From Flavobacterium sp. 270 (GTDB lineage: Bacteria > Bacteroidota > Bacteroidia > Flavobacteriales > Flavobacteriaceae): a stretch of 64,000 nt of DNA. The notes beneath the pieces are model-generated. The model made no database searches and had not been told where the DNA came from. It saw only the letters and a program-made list of their open reading frames with translations. Position numbers and translations under genes: made by a program. Positions 24,788 to 33,840 of the stretch are shown one piece after another; the stretch's first letter is position 1; each line of letters opens with the position of its first letter. The stretch lies in contig NZ_SODM01000004.1 in the NCBI RefSeq assembly GCF_004368785.1, positions 112,521 to 176,520 of the forward strand, given 5' to 3'.

Positions 24788-25208
24788 TAGCAAGAGATTG
24801 TAAAGGAATACCCCCTAAATCAAAGTCTAGGTCGAAAATTTTTTCCTGCTGATAATTTTCATCTGTAAGTGTGGCTGGCATAATATTGTAAATCAGATCA
24901 ATATTTGATAGTTTTTCATTTTTTAATAAAATCAGGCACGAAGGAGCCGGCAAGGTACTGACTGAAGTAAGACTAAATATTTTTTCGCCTGTATTTTGAA
25001 GAGGATTAATAAAATAAGATCCGGGAAAGTGACTTTTATTTACCCCCATATATTCTATAAATTGTTCCATTTCAAAATCTGTAAACGGAATACCTTTCAC
25101 TTGTAAATCAGAAACCAGCTGCAGCTTAAGCCATGTAATATTGACCAGTAATCTTTTACAATCCCGGGCATATTTAAAATAAGTGAACTGTGTATTTATA
25201 CTGTACAT
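24756..25208 (-). CDS. Hypothetical protein
   Basis: A 150-residue soluble protein that I do not recognise. Composition is coding-like, with Trp, Cys and hydrophobic strands (ITWLKLQLVSDLQ, LPAPSCLILLKNEK). No signal, membrane segment or motif is visible. It is convergent with the small lipoprotein gene and overlaps it by 32 bp. Confidence 0.55.
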   Translation of the reverse strand: MYSINTQFTYFKYARDCKRLLVNITWLKLQLVSDLQVKGIPFTDFEMEQFIEYMGVNKSHFPGSYFINPLQNTGEKIFSLTSVSTLPAPSCLILLKNEKLSNIDLIYNIMPATLTDENYQQEKIFDLDFDLGGIPLQSLAIIYCVPVRNF

Positions 25209-25447
25209 TATACTTATTAAATTTTATAGTCAGACTGCAATTGGTAATAGTATTACTCAGAGCAAACATTTCTCTCAAAATTACTCATTAAAACTGCTAA
25301 CGATAATAATTGCATTCCAGGCACTAACTTAATCTAATTTATCGCTGAAAAACAATACAGGAGAAATTTAGAACCATTCTAACAGCTTGTTTGGTGCAGC
25401 TGAATTCTTTTTTTAAGTAAATTTACTTATCAAAAAAAAGAGGAACA

Positions 25448-25846
25448 ATGAGTATAATTATTAATGAAAATGATTTTAGGGAGACTCTTGAAAAAATAGA
25501 TAAGAGGATCCGCATGCTGAATGATCAAAAAATAACAGCTCTGTTTGAGTCGCTTGGACTGAACGAAAGGGAAGATATACCGCAGGATTACCTAACATGG
25601 GAAAATATTCTGGTTGTAGTTCCAAGCCGCATTATTTTAAATGATCTGAAGAAATACAAAGTTTTAATAACGGGTATCACGTTGCTTTTAAATCCTAACG
25701 CAGTGCAAATTCACCTTTTTGATTCTAAGGAATGGGACAGCATGACACGAACTAAAACACAATTTCAAATCAGGGAACTTTTAAAAACTAATTTTGGCGG
25801 GGTTCCAAAGATTTCTGAAAAAAAAGACTGGACCAAATTATTTTAA
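25448..25846 (+). CDS. Hypothetical cytosolic protein
   Basis: A 132-residue soluble protein, preceded by AAAAAGAGGAACA, one of the few purine-rich ribosome-binding-like sequences here. The N-terminal half is helical and charged, the centre is a hydrophobic strand pair (YKVLITGITLLLNPN) and the end is basic. I recognise no family. It is alone, upstream of an IS3 remnant. Confidence 0.65.
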   Translation: MSIIINENDFRETLEKIDKRIRMLNDQKITALFESLGLNEREDIPQDYLTWENILVVVPSRIILNDLKKYKVLITGITLLLNPNAVQIHLFDSKEWDSMTRTKTQFQIRELLKTNFGGVPKISEKKDWTKLF

Positions 25847-26177
25847 TTACAGCTATTAACTTCCCAAAATTATGCCAGGTTTATGATCACTCAATGTAGT
25901 TCAGGCGTCAAATAAAAGGCACATACACCAATGAAAAACAAAATCTGATAATGGCAGTAAAACGAAAAATCTACCACCGAAATTTTAAATTGGAGGCAGT
26001 TTTATTTAGTTATAATAACACATATCACAGATGTAGAAAAACAGCTTGATTTTAAATTTTCTACTTTCTTGTGAGACCCTTTCTTTAATTTTAAAATATT
26101 TTTCACGACTGTGCAAGCTGGAGTCCCACTTTTTAAATTAGATAAGAATTATATCATATCTTAAAAATACTATTTCC
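25847..26177. other. Intergenic stretch with transposase remnant
   Basis: This 330-bp gap holds the IS3-type remnant at 25951-26062. The rest is A+T-rich and gene-free up to the end of the GH97 gene. Confidence 0.5.
25951..26062 (+). pseudogene. 5' remnant of an IS3-type transposase gene
   Basis: From ATG 25951 the frame reads MAVKRKIYHRNFKLEAVLFSY and is then broken by indels and a stop. The DNA is nearly identical to the start of the intact gene at 33841 over the first ~70 bp and stays alignable to about 26060. It is a decayed copy of the same family, of which only the HTH part is left. Confidence 0.85.
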
Positions 26178-28121
26178 TTAATTTATGATTAATACCCCTC
26201 CATTCTGAGGGATACTAATTTCAACTTTCTGATCTTTTTTTAATTTTATTGTATTTACTTTTCCGGTTAATTGTTCATCATCTATATAAGTTTTTAACAC
26301 GGCTCCGGAAGCAAACATGGGCAGTTTTAAATGAATCTTAAGTGTTTTCTTTTCAGCATTAACACCGGCAATATACCATTTGACACCTTTACGACGCGCA
26401 AGCAGCACATATTTACCCGGATACCCTTCTAAAAAACAAACCTCATCCCAGGTTGTCGGTACTTCTTTCATAAAGTTAACAGCCCATTCAGGAGCATCAT
26501 TTAAGTTATTGGGGGCCAATGCAAAATGCTGTACGCCGCTTTGAAACAATATGGCTGTTGCCAAAGCAAATACATCAGAGGTCATTCTTTTTGAACCTTT
26601 ATTCGGAATATTATCACTATTGTAAAATTTATTTAAAGTACTTCCTCCAAAATCCATACTTCCGACTGTATTTCTGATAAAAGTATGAATAGTAGCATTT
26701 GCAGCTTCGTTATTACAGCTTTCTTGTTCGAAATGTAAATTTTCGCTTGCCAGAACAGCCTCGCTTGATGCATAATTAGGATACATACGCTCCCAACCGC
26801 GCGGTAAAGTACAACCGTGAAAAATAACCATTATTCCGAAATCGTTGGCGTCTGTCAGGATATCTTCATATAGTTTCATGGTTTCCTGCTTATCTCCTCC
26901 AAAAAAGTCGACTTTAATTCCTTTTACGCCAATACTTTTCATCCACGCCATTTCTTTACGACGAATGGCCGCATTGTCCATTAATCCTCTTGGACCTTGC
27001 GGAGCATCATTCCAATGTCCATTAGAGTTGTACCATAAATAAAGACCAACATTTTTTCTCGCTCCATATTTTGCCAATTCAGCTATTTTATCGCGGCCAA
27101 TTTGTGTATCCCAAAGCGCATCAATCAAAATGGTTTCATAATTCATAGCAGCACTAAAATCGATATACTGTTTTTGAATCGGAAACGTCGTATTATTGTC
27201 CATTTTTATAATCCAGCTCCAGCTTCCTTTTGTATATTGATACTCTTTAGAAGCTTCGTATTTTTGTTTAACCAAATCAAACGGAATCGTAGTTTCTACA
27301 ATTGGCGCAAGGGTTTCCCCAATTGTAATGGTACGCCACGGCGTTTCTCCCGCAAGTGGAATTCCCGGCGCGGTTGTACCATTTCCATTGTTTTCACCTT
27401 CCGCTGGAAATCCAATGGTATATAATCCTTTGTCGCGGCCAATAAGTTTACTGGCGCAATAACTTCCGTCAACTCCGGTTTCCGAAATTAAAACCCATCC
27501 ATTGGTCCTTACTTTGAAAAGACATGGAAATGAATATCCGTTGCCTAAGCCGTTTTTACCCATTGCATCATCTGGTAAATAAGAGGTTTCATAACTTGGT
27601 GCAGTTCTCGCATATCCAGTCATCGGCAAACTTTGCGGACAAAGAAAAGTTGTCGTTTGCTGCGGGAATACAAAACCAGAAACTTCTTCCTGAACAATAC
27701 AGGCGCGGGCATCTTTTTGAGGATATACTTTATATTTGAAAGCTAAATTGTTATTGCTTACGCGAAAAATAATATCGATAGCTGCTTTACCCTCTTTTGT
27801 AAAAGAAAAAACAGCTTCGTTAGCAACATATTTTACATTGCTCTGTTTAATGTTTCGTAGCTGATACGTTTCGTATATTATATTTTGCTTTATATTCGTA
27901 TCTAAACTTAATCCGGAACTAAAATCTCCCACATTTGTTTTTAATCCAAGCGGAGAATTTTCTATAAAACTCTTTTCGCCGTACGTAACGCTGTAAACCG
28001 GCTTTCCATTTTCTAAAGAAAGAGAAACTTTAAGTTTTTCATCAAGACTTTTTACAACAGATTGCGCGTTCACTTTAAAAAAAGAGAGAAAACAAATATA
28101 TATCACAAATTTAAAATTCAT
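26178..28121 (-). CDS. Glycoside hydrolase family 97 enzyme
   Basis: A 647-residue secreted enzyme with signal peptide 1-19 (FFKVNAQ). An N-terminal beta-sandwich (about 20-280) is followed by a TIM barrel with GVKGIKVDFFGGDKQ and, later, SSEAVLASENLHFEQE, and a C-terminal beta domain. The Asp in KVDFF at the end of a barrel strand matches the nucleophile of retaining GH97 enzymes (alpha-galactosidase type), in contrast to the inverting SusB type with Glu. It probably hydrolyses alpha-linked sugars in the periplasm. No SusCD genes are adjacent. It is transcribed away from the AraC-like gene. Confidence 0.9.
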   Translation of the reverse strand: MNFKFVIYICFLSFFKVNAQSVVKSLDEKLKVSLSLENGKPVYSVTYGEKSFIENSPLGLKTNVGDFSSGLSLDTNIKQNIIYETYQLRNIKQSNVKYVANEAVFSFTKEGKAAIDIIFRVSNNNLAFKYKVYPQKDARACIVQEEVSGFVFPQQTTTFLCPQSLPMTGYARTAPSYETSYLPDDAMGKNGLGNGYSFPCLFKVRTNGWVLISETGVDGSYCASKLIGRDKGLYTIGFPAEGENNGNGTTAPGIPLAGETPWRTITIGETLAPIVETTIPFDLVKQKYEASKEYQYTKGSWSWIIKMDNNTTFPIQKQYIDFSAAMNYETILIDALWDTQIGRDKIAELAKYGARKNVGLYLWYNSNGHWNDAPQGPRGLMDNAAIRRKEMAWMKSIGVKGIKVDFFGGDKQETMKLYEDILTDANDFGIMVIFHGCTLPRGWERMYPNYASSEAVLASENLHFEQESCNNEAANATIHTFIRNTVGSMDFGGSTLNKFYNSDNIPNKGSKRMTSDVFALATAILFQSGVQHFALAPNNLNDAPEWAVNFMKEVPTTWDEVCFLEGYPGKYVLLARRKGVKWYIAGVNAEKKTLKIHLKLPMFASGAVLKTYIDDEQLTGKVNTIKLKKDQKVEISIPQNGGVLIIN

Positions 28122-28515
28122 AATAGAGTGTGGTTATTTAGTTAGTATCTTCAGATTAATGATTCGCTTTAATTAAGTTTGCAATTTAAACTTTCATTAA
28201 AGTTTTTTTGCTTTTTAGTCCTTAAGCGATTCTTGTTTTTAAAGATAAAAAATATCATTTTAGCGAACTATTCAACTCTGACATTTTTTACGCAAAAATC
28301 AGGGAGACTTATTTCACCAAATAAAAAATCAAATAGAGGTTTTTAAATCCCAGACAATAATTTTTAGAGCCAAAGAAAGACAGGTCTATTTTAAGCATTC
28401 TAATCTTTTCAAATTCTGTATAATATTTATAGAAATTTGTATTACATAATAATTTTGATTCAACTATAGATAATATTTCATTAAAAGATTAATTTAGAAC
28501 CACGAAAACCTAAGC
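28122..28515. other. Divergent intergenic region GH97 / AraC
   Basis: 394 bp between the divergent GH97 and AraC/GyrI genes. A -7-like TAATTTTG at 28450-28457 points to the AraC gene. I see no terminator, RNA or R repeat. Confidence 0.4.
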
Positions 28516-29418
28516 ATGAAAGAAGATTACATAAAACGAATTAATAATGTATTATTATTTATTGACCAAAATTTAGATAATGAACTAAATTTGGAAGCTA
28601 TAGCCAGAATTGGAAATTACTCACCGTTTCATTTGCACAGAATTTTTAAAGCAATTACAAATGAAACTATAAATGAATACATTACTCGCAAAAGAATTGA
28701 AAAAGCGGCGTCAATACTTTTACACAAAAGAGAAATAACTATTTCAGAACTTTCATTACAATATGGGTTCAACAGTAACTCGTCCTTTACCAGAACTTTT
28801 AAGAAATTTTACGGGATAAGCCCTAAAGTATTCCGACAAACATATCCGGATAAATTTAGCAAGATTGGTAAAATGGATAGCAAGAATAGACAAGAAAATG
28901 GGATATTTGACCAATATATTTGCAACATTAATAATCATAATAATTGGATTAAAATGAAAGCAAAAATTGAAATTAAAGAAATGCCAAAATTGGATCTTGC
29001 TTATATTTCACAAATTGGACATCACGGAATGCAGCATGCTTATTCAAAATTAATTAAGTGGGCAGCTTCAAGGAGGCTTCTGGAAAATAAAAACTTAAAA
29101 ATAGTTACCATTTACCACGATAGTTTTAAAATAACTGAACCGGAAAAAGTTAGAATGAGTGGCTGCATTTCGTTGAAAGAAAAAGTGGAAGTTGATGGAG
29201 AAATTGGATTAACTACAATTGAAAAAGGTAGATTCATTGTCGGACATTTTGAAATTCAAATAAACGAATTTGAAAAATCATGGAGTGGTCTTTTCATTTG
29301 GATGAGCGAAAACGGATATAAAAAAGCTGATCGAAATCCTTATGAAATCTATTATAATGATTTCAATGAGCATCCGAAAAAAATGAGCATTGTAGATTTT
29401 TGTATTCCAATTGAATAA
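28516..29418 (+). CDS. AraC-family regulator with GyrI-like effector domain
   Basis: A 300-residue regulator. The N-terminal AraC double HTH (about 5-110) has LEAIARIGNYSPFHLHRIFK and ISELSLQYGFNSNSSFTRTFKKFYGISP. A linker (about 115-145) leads to a C-terminal GyrI-like domain (about 148-300) with IEIKEMPKLDLAYISQIG and a DFCIPIE end. This architecture (as in Rob or SoxS-like effectors) binds hydrophobic drugs or small molecules and activates transcription. The target may be the small downstream ORF or distant genes. Confidence 0.9.
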   Translation: MKEDYIKRINNVLLFIDQNLDNELNLEAIARIGNYSPFHLHRIFKAITNETINEYITRKRIEKAASILLHKREITISELSLQYGFNSNSSFTRTFKKFYGISPKVFRQTYPDKFSKIGKMDSKNRQENGIFDQYICNINNHNNWIKMKAKIEIKEMPKLDLAYISQIGHHGMQHAYSKLIKWAASRRLLENKNLKIVTIYHDSFKITEPEKVRMSGCISLKEKVEVDGEIGLTTIEKGRFIVGHFEIQINEFEKSWSGLFIWMSENGYKKADRNPYEIYYNDFNEHPKKMSIVDFCIPIE

Positions 29419-29435
29419 ATTAAAACTACTTAAAA

Positions 29436-29603
29436 ATGGAATACAAAGAAATAAAAACAGTGATAATTTTGACTTTAATAATTACAACGTTTTTAGCAGC
29501 GTTTGAATTAAACATCACAAAAAAATATTATTCAAATAAGAAATCCAAAATCGGTTGCACTGAAGTAACAACTTATGCCCTGAAAATTAAAAATACAAAG
29601 TAA
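29436..29603 (+). CDS. 55-residue putative membrane peptide
   Basis: An ATG 17 bp after the AraC/GyrI stop opens 55 codons: a short charged start, one hydrophobic helix (TVIILTLIITTFLAAFEL) and a basic tail with a single Cys. Close spacing suggests co-transcription with the regulator. It may be a real membrane peptide or the stub of a longer gene. Confidence 0.4.
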   Translation: MEYKEIKTVIILTLIITTFLAAFELNITKKYYSNKKSKIGCTEVTTYALKIKNTK

Positions 29604-29672
29604 AAATAAGCCTGAACTATTAGATTTAAAAAAAAATCAAACATAGATGGTTATATCCACTAGAAATTCAAA

Positions 29673-30074
29673 TTAGTTAAACGGCTCAAAACAATCGTAA
29701 TTTCTTTGTTTAATTATTTTGTTGTCTTTGAATTCATAAAACTGTGCAAAGTATGCTTTCATCTGACCACCTTTTGGTATACTCCCAATTGGAACAGCTA
29801 ATGTTCCTGTCCAAAGGGCTTCGATGATTACTGTGTTTTCAAAAGTATACGATTTAATTATTTCATATTCTTCTTTCTGCAATACTTTTTTACCTCTTTC
29901 AGATGCAAGTTTTAGATCTTCCAAATTCCTGATGGCAATATTCTTTGTCAAGGTATTTGGAAATTCAATTTGTTCAATGTCCTTGTGATAGAATTGAATT
30001 AATTCTTCTGTCGTATTACGGTTTTGTAAAGTTTTGATAAATTGCTCTGCAATTTTATTTAGTTCTTCTGACAT
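29673..30074 (-). CDS. SnoaL/NTF2-like protein
   Basis: A 133-residue soluble protein with the cone-shaped NTF2-like pattern: helices in the first third (EQFIKTLQNRNTTEELIQFYHKDIEQIEFP) and then long strands, ending in MKAYFAQFYEFKDNKIIKQRNYDCFEP. SnoaL-like members bind or isomerise small hydrophobic compounds. No catalytic residues can be assigned. It is monocistronic. Confidence 0.8.
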   Translation of the reverse strand: MSEELNKIAEQFIKTLQNRNTTEELIQFYHKDIEQIEFPNTLTKNIAIRNLEDLKLASERGKKVLQKEEYEIIKSYTFENTVIIEALWTGTLAVPIGSIPKGGQMKAYFAQFYEFKDNKIIKQRNYDCFEPFN

Positions 30075-30163
30075 AAGCGTAAAGTTATTTAATTGAAAAT
30101 TTTAGTGCTGTTTTTTAAGATCAAAAATAAAGTTATTTGTCTGCTAAAATGTGGAATGGTCTA

Positions 30164-30625
30164 TCAATTTTCAGCAAATACAAATATAGTCTTCGGGGCA
30201 GTAACTTGAAGTCGCAGGAGCAGTTCTTTCAATAATCCATCAGAAACTGAAGAGATAACCTGCATAATGTTTTTTAAATCGTCAAAACGTGAAGGTTTTA
30301 TGATGTAACCTTCCGCACCGAGATTACGTGCCTCATCAATCCCTTCAACTCGTGATGAGGTTGCGGTCATAATAACAGGCAGCTTTTTAAAACGACTGTC
30401 CTCTTTTAGCAGTTTAAGACATTCCCAGCCATTCATTCCAGGCAAACCAGCATCGAGAAGTATTAGTTCCGGGCGGGTCTCCATTTCAGAAAGCATCTGG
30501 AGCCCCTCTTCTCCGCTCTTTGCATATAATAATATAATATTTTCTTCCACATCATCAAGCGCCGCGGAAAAAAGCACTGCATCGTCACAGTCGTCATCAA
30601 TCAATAAAATTATTTTCTTCAGCAT
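30164..30625 (-). CDS. Single-domain response regulator
   Basis: A 153-residue CheY-like receiver. The acidic pocket is IDDDCDD, the phospho-acceptor is Asp58 in LLDAGLPGMNGW, the Thr/Ser switch is in MTATSSR and the Lys in YIIKPSRFDDL. No output domain is present. The second Asp-rich loop and PSRFDDLK tail are typical of partners of PAS histidine kinases. It lies in the block with the kinase at 31624 and another receiver. Confidence 0.9.
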   Translation of the reverse strand: MLKKIILLIDDDCDDAVLFSAALDDVEENIILLYAKSGEEGLQMLSEMETRPELILLDAGLPGMNGWECLKLLKEDSRFKKLPVIMTATSSRVEGIDEARNLGAEGYIIKPSRFDDLKNIMQVISSVSDGLLKELLLRLQVTAPKTIFVFAEN

Positions 30626-30900
30626 TTTTAATATTTCAATATAAACCCATTCGTAAATTGTTTAAGTAAATATACTAAATATTAAACAAAAATAATTTCT
30701 TTCAAATTTCAACGGTTATTAAGATTTAAAACGAACTAAAACTTTCTAGAAAGCATGAGTGAAAACAAGCTGGGATTTTTATTTAAACATTGAATATTAT
30801 TAAGAAGCAGTTTTTGATTAGTTGTCATGTTTCCAGACTTATATAACTAACGATGACTTACTTGAAAAGGTAAAGTTTACTACACAGAAATAGAGATTAT

Positions 30901-31410
30901 TTAATCCTTATGAGAAATATTCTTTTCAGAAACAAAAAATATATTTCTAACTGGATTCAATAAAGCTTTTGTCCAGTGGAGAATGAATACTTTTTTCAAA
31001 ATGAGTATAAAGCCTGTAAAAGAACTTGGTTTTTGTACATAGAGGTTTGCTCCATTATTAAAAGTCTCTTCAATATCTTTAGGATGATTGGAAGTGGAGA
31101 GCATAACTGCAGGGATATCTTTAAGTTCCTGATCGCTCTTTATTTCTGCCAGTGCCTCCTTGCCACCTTTAACTGGCATATTTATATCTATAAAAACAAT
31201 ATCAGGTTTTGGTTCAGCCCGATCTTTCAATGTGTTAACCAATTCCTGCCCATTCTCTACCGTAACAACCTCCGCAGAGACTTTTGTTGCATCAAGTGCT
31301 TCTATAAATAACTCCTGATCATCCTTATCATCCTCAGCCAGTATAATTTTTACTGGCTCATTTTCTTCTAATTCATTAGAAGTCACAGCTGCATTTTTAG
31401 GACTTGTCAT
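30901..31410 (-). CDS. Single-domain response regulator with N-terminal extension
   Basis: A 169-residue receiver when started at 31410 (MTSPKNAAVTSNELEEN); an in-frame Met at 31473 would add 21 residues without receiver character. The pocket is LAEDDKDD, the phospho-acceptor is Asp75 in FIDINMPVKGG, the switch is LSTSN and the Lys lies in VQKPSSFTG. The C-terminal ~30 residues are basic and hydrophobic and continue past the domain. It is divergent from the PAS kinase at 31624, about 210 bp away, which may be its partner. Confidence 0.88.
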   Translation of the reverse strand: MTSPKNAAVTSNELEENEPVKIILAEDDKDDQELFIEALDATKVSAEVVTVENGQELVNTLKDRAEPKPDIVFIDINMPVKGGKEALAEIKSDQELKDIPAVMLSTSNHPKDIEETFNNGANLYVQKPSSFTGFILILKKVFILHWTKALLNPVRNIFFVSEKNISHKD

Positions 31411-31623
31411 ATTAAAGCGGTTTATGATTTCAAAAATACTATATAAATGCTTAATAAAATTTCGACAAAGCAAAAATCTTAAAATAAATTGATTTTTTTA
31501 TTTCACAGAAAATAGACGTTAAGGATTTAATTATATTGGAGTTGTGCAATCATTAGCATTAAATTGTATAACATAATTTTTTAATAGTACACTACTTTAG
31601 CATAAACCATAAAGCTGATAGAT

Positions 31624-33132
31624 GTGCAGAACAATTTAATTTTTCTACAAGACATTTTACTACATACTCCCGTGCCCACTGCAGTTTATTATACTGACGA
31701 TTTAGTAATTTCATTTGCTAATCCCGCCATGCGTAATTTATGGAATATGGATGAGCAGGTGATAGGCGAAAAATTCGCAGATATCATTGTTGACTTTGAG
31801 AAAGATTTGATTAGCGAAAAAATTCTAGGGGTAATAAAAACTGGAATACCTTTTCTAGCCAGTGACAGAAAACTTGACATCCTTATAAATGGAATATGGA
31901 AACCCATTTTTTATAATTATAACTTCACTCCTCTTCGCAATGAAAAGGGAATTATTTATGGCGTGGTACAAACCTGCACAGAAGTAACTAAATTACATGA
32001 AGCAACAAATCAAATAGTAAATTCAGATGAAATGCTAAGCATGGCAATCGACGCCTGTGGTATGGGAACATATGAAATCGACGTTATAACAAACAGAATC
32101 AAAATTTCTGCTAATTTTAAAAAGCTCTTGTCCATCGAATCTGAAATTACCGTAGATGCAGTGCTGGCAAAACTACATCCAGACGATCAGCAGCTTCAAA
32201 AAAAAGCTCATAAAGATGCGCTGGAAAACGGAATAGTCTGCTACGAAGCCAGAATTCTACAGAAAAACAACTCCGAAAAATGGATTAAGATTTTTGGAAA
32301 AATCATAAAAAATGAGAAGGGTGATCCTTCAACAATCTTAGGAATTGTGCAGGATATACAGGAACAAAAAGAATTTGAAGTAGAACTGAAAAGAAAAATC
32401 GAAGAAAGCACTTTGGAACTTCGACGATCTAATGATGACCTATTGCATTTTGCCAATGTGGTAAGCCATGATCTTCAGGAACCAGTGAGGAAAATTAAAA
32501 TCTTCAGCGACTTCTTAAAAAATGAGATTGCAGACCAGCTGCCTGATCGCTCCCTTATGCACCTAAACAAAATTGCCCACTCTGCAAATCGTATGCAGTG
32601 CATTATTGAAGGACTCCTTGCCTATTCAACTATAGACAAAAGCACCCAGCCTGTTGAAAAGATTTTCCTAAACGATCTATTGGAGAATATCAAAACAGAC
32701 CTGGAACTTTTAATCAAAGAAAAAGGTGCCATTCTAATCATAAAGGATCTTCCTGAAATCGAGGGAGCACCAATTCTTATTCAGCAGCTTTTTTACAACC
32801 TTATCCAAAATGCATTAAAATTCACAAAAGCCGATCTGCCTCCGAGACTTATTATAACCTCCGCTATAAAAAATATTGATTCGATTGAATCTATTGAAAT
32901 TTCAGTTAAAGATAATGGCATAGGACTAGATCCGATCTATGCTGAAAAAATATTTGCCGCTTTTGAAAGACTTCATTCCAAGGATGAATACGAGGGAAAT
33001 GGGATTGGACTGGCTCTTTGCAGAAAGATTATCGATAGACACAATGGAACTATTATGGCTAAAGGAGAAAAAGAAAATGGAGCTGAATTTATAGTTACAC
33101 TTCCCCTTAAACAAAATAGTAAAAATATCTAG
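31624..33132 (+). CDS. PAS-PAS histidine kinase
   Basis: A 502-residue soluble kinase. It has PAS 1 at about 10-125, PAS 2 with a PAC-like end (ILGIVQDIQEQKEF) at about 135-250, and a coiled coil at about 250-275. The HisKA H-box is SHDLQEPVRK with His282, and HATPase_c follows with an Asn box (LIQNALKF), DNGIGLD and GNGIGLALCRK. The frame opens with GTG at 31624; no ATG is available before residue 36. It lacks membrane segments and a receiver domain. The H-box matches the kinase at 13672, so the two may share regulators. It lies next to two receiver genes. Confidence 0.88.
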   Translation: MQNNLIFLQDILLHTPVPTAVYYTDDLVISFANPAMRNLWNMDEQVIGEKFADIIVDFEKDLISEKILGVIKTGIPFLASDRKLDILINGIWKPIFYNYNFTPLRNEKGIIYGVVQTCTEVTKLHEATNQIVNSDEMLSMAIDACGMGTYEIDVITNRIKISANFKKLLSIESEITVDAVLAKLHPDDQQLQKKAHKDALENGIVCYEARILQKNNSEKWIKIFGKIIKNEKGDPSTILGIVQDIQEQKEFEVELKRKIEESTLELRRSNDDLLHFANVVSHDLQEPVRKIKIFSDFLKNEIADQLPDRSLMHLNKIAHSANRMQCIIEGLLAYSTIDKSTQPVEKIFLNDLLENIKTDLELLIKEKGAILIIKDLPEIEGAPILIQQLFYNLIQNALKFTKADLPPRLIITSAIKNIDSIESIEISVKDNGIGLDPIYAEKIFAAFERLHSKDEYEGNGIGLALCRKIIDRHNGTIMAKGEKENGAEFIVTLPLKQNSKNI

Positions 33133-33545
33133 AAAATACGAGTAGTCCGCAATTTCCTTATCTGCCATTGCTGTTTTTTATAAAGTTACTTCAGAAAGCG
33201 TAAATCTTAAAAGTAAAAAAGTATTTTCCTGTAAGAACTACGCCCTTTTAACTTTATTCTTGATCTATAATTTTCTAATTAACATTTTCTAAATTGTTCT
33301 CAATTAAAGTTCAATTGCAAATAATGAAATTTTATTTATAAATCTTTTATGCTTTCATTTTAACTTGAATCTTCCGCGCAGGATAATTACAAGTCCATTC
33401 TTAATTATTTTGAGATAGAATACAAGCAAATTGAAAATACAAAATAGTAACTTTAAAACCTTGCACCATCTTGAATTAAAAATTGCCAAAAATTACCAAA
33501 AAAGCAGTTTTTATTATTAAAGTACATTAAATATAAATAAAAAAC

Positions 33546-33590
33546 AAAATAACAATAAAAACCTAACAGTCAGGTTTTTATTGTTATTTT
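33546..33590. terminator. Strong hairpin, probable bidirectional terminator
   Basis: The left arm AAAATAACAATAAAAACCT (33546-33564) pairs perfectly with 33572-33590 around a 7-nt loop AACAGTC. The T-rich right arm fits an intrinsic terminator. It lies just upstream of R7. Confidence 0.7.
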
Positions 33591-33602
33591 GACGTGTTTT
33601 AT

Positions 33603-33693
33603 TAGCGTGGCAGAATCGCGGCACTTTCACTTTTAAAAAATAAAAATGCAGGAAATATGCAGGTTTCAAGCCTTAGGTTCGAATCGGATGTAC
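33603..33693 (+). repeat. Dispersed direct repeat R7
   Basis: TGGCAGAATCGCGGCAC begins at 33608 and TTCGAATC follows at 33678, offset 70, then GGATGTACC. A hairpin TGCA-GGAAATA-TGCA occupies the middle. It precedes the IS3-like cluster. Confidence 0.87.
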
Positions 33694-33840
33694 CAACAAC
33701 CCATTTGATATATTATCATTAATTGAATGACCCAAAACAATAGTAATTTAATTTAGAGTTAATTAAACTGGCTGCAGTTGAGAGCTTCTATCCCAAAGAC
33801 AGTATTTATATATTACTTTAGTAATTAAAACAATCTAATC

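Larger units (their letters stand above)
33133..33840. other. Gene-free stretch with hairpin and R7
   Basis: About 700 bp between the kinase and the first IS3-like gene. It contains a perfect 19-bp hairpin and repeat R7. No gene or transposon terminal repeat is recognisable. Confidence 0.5.
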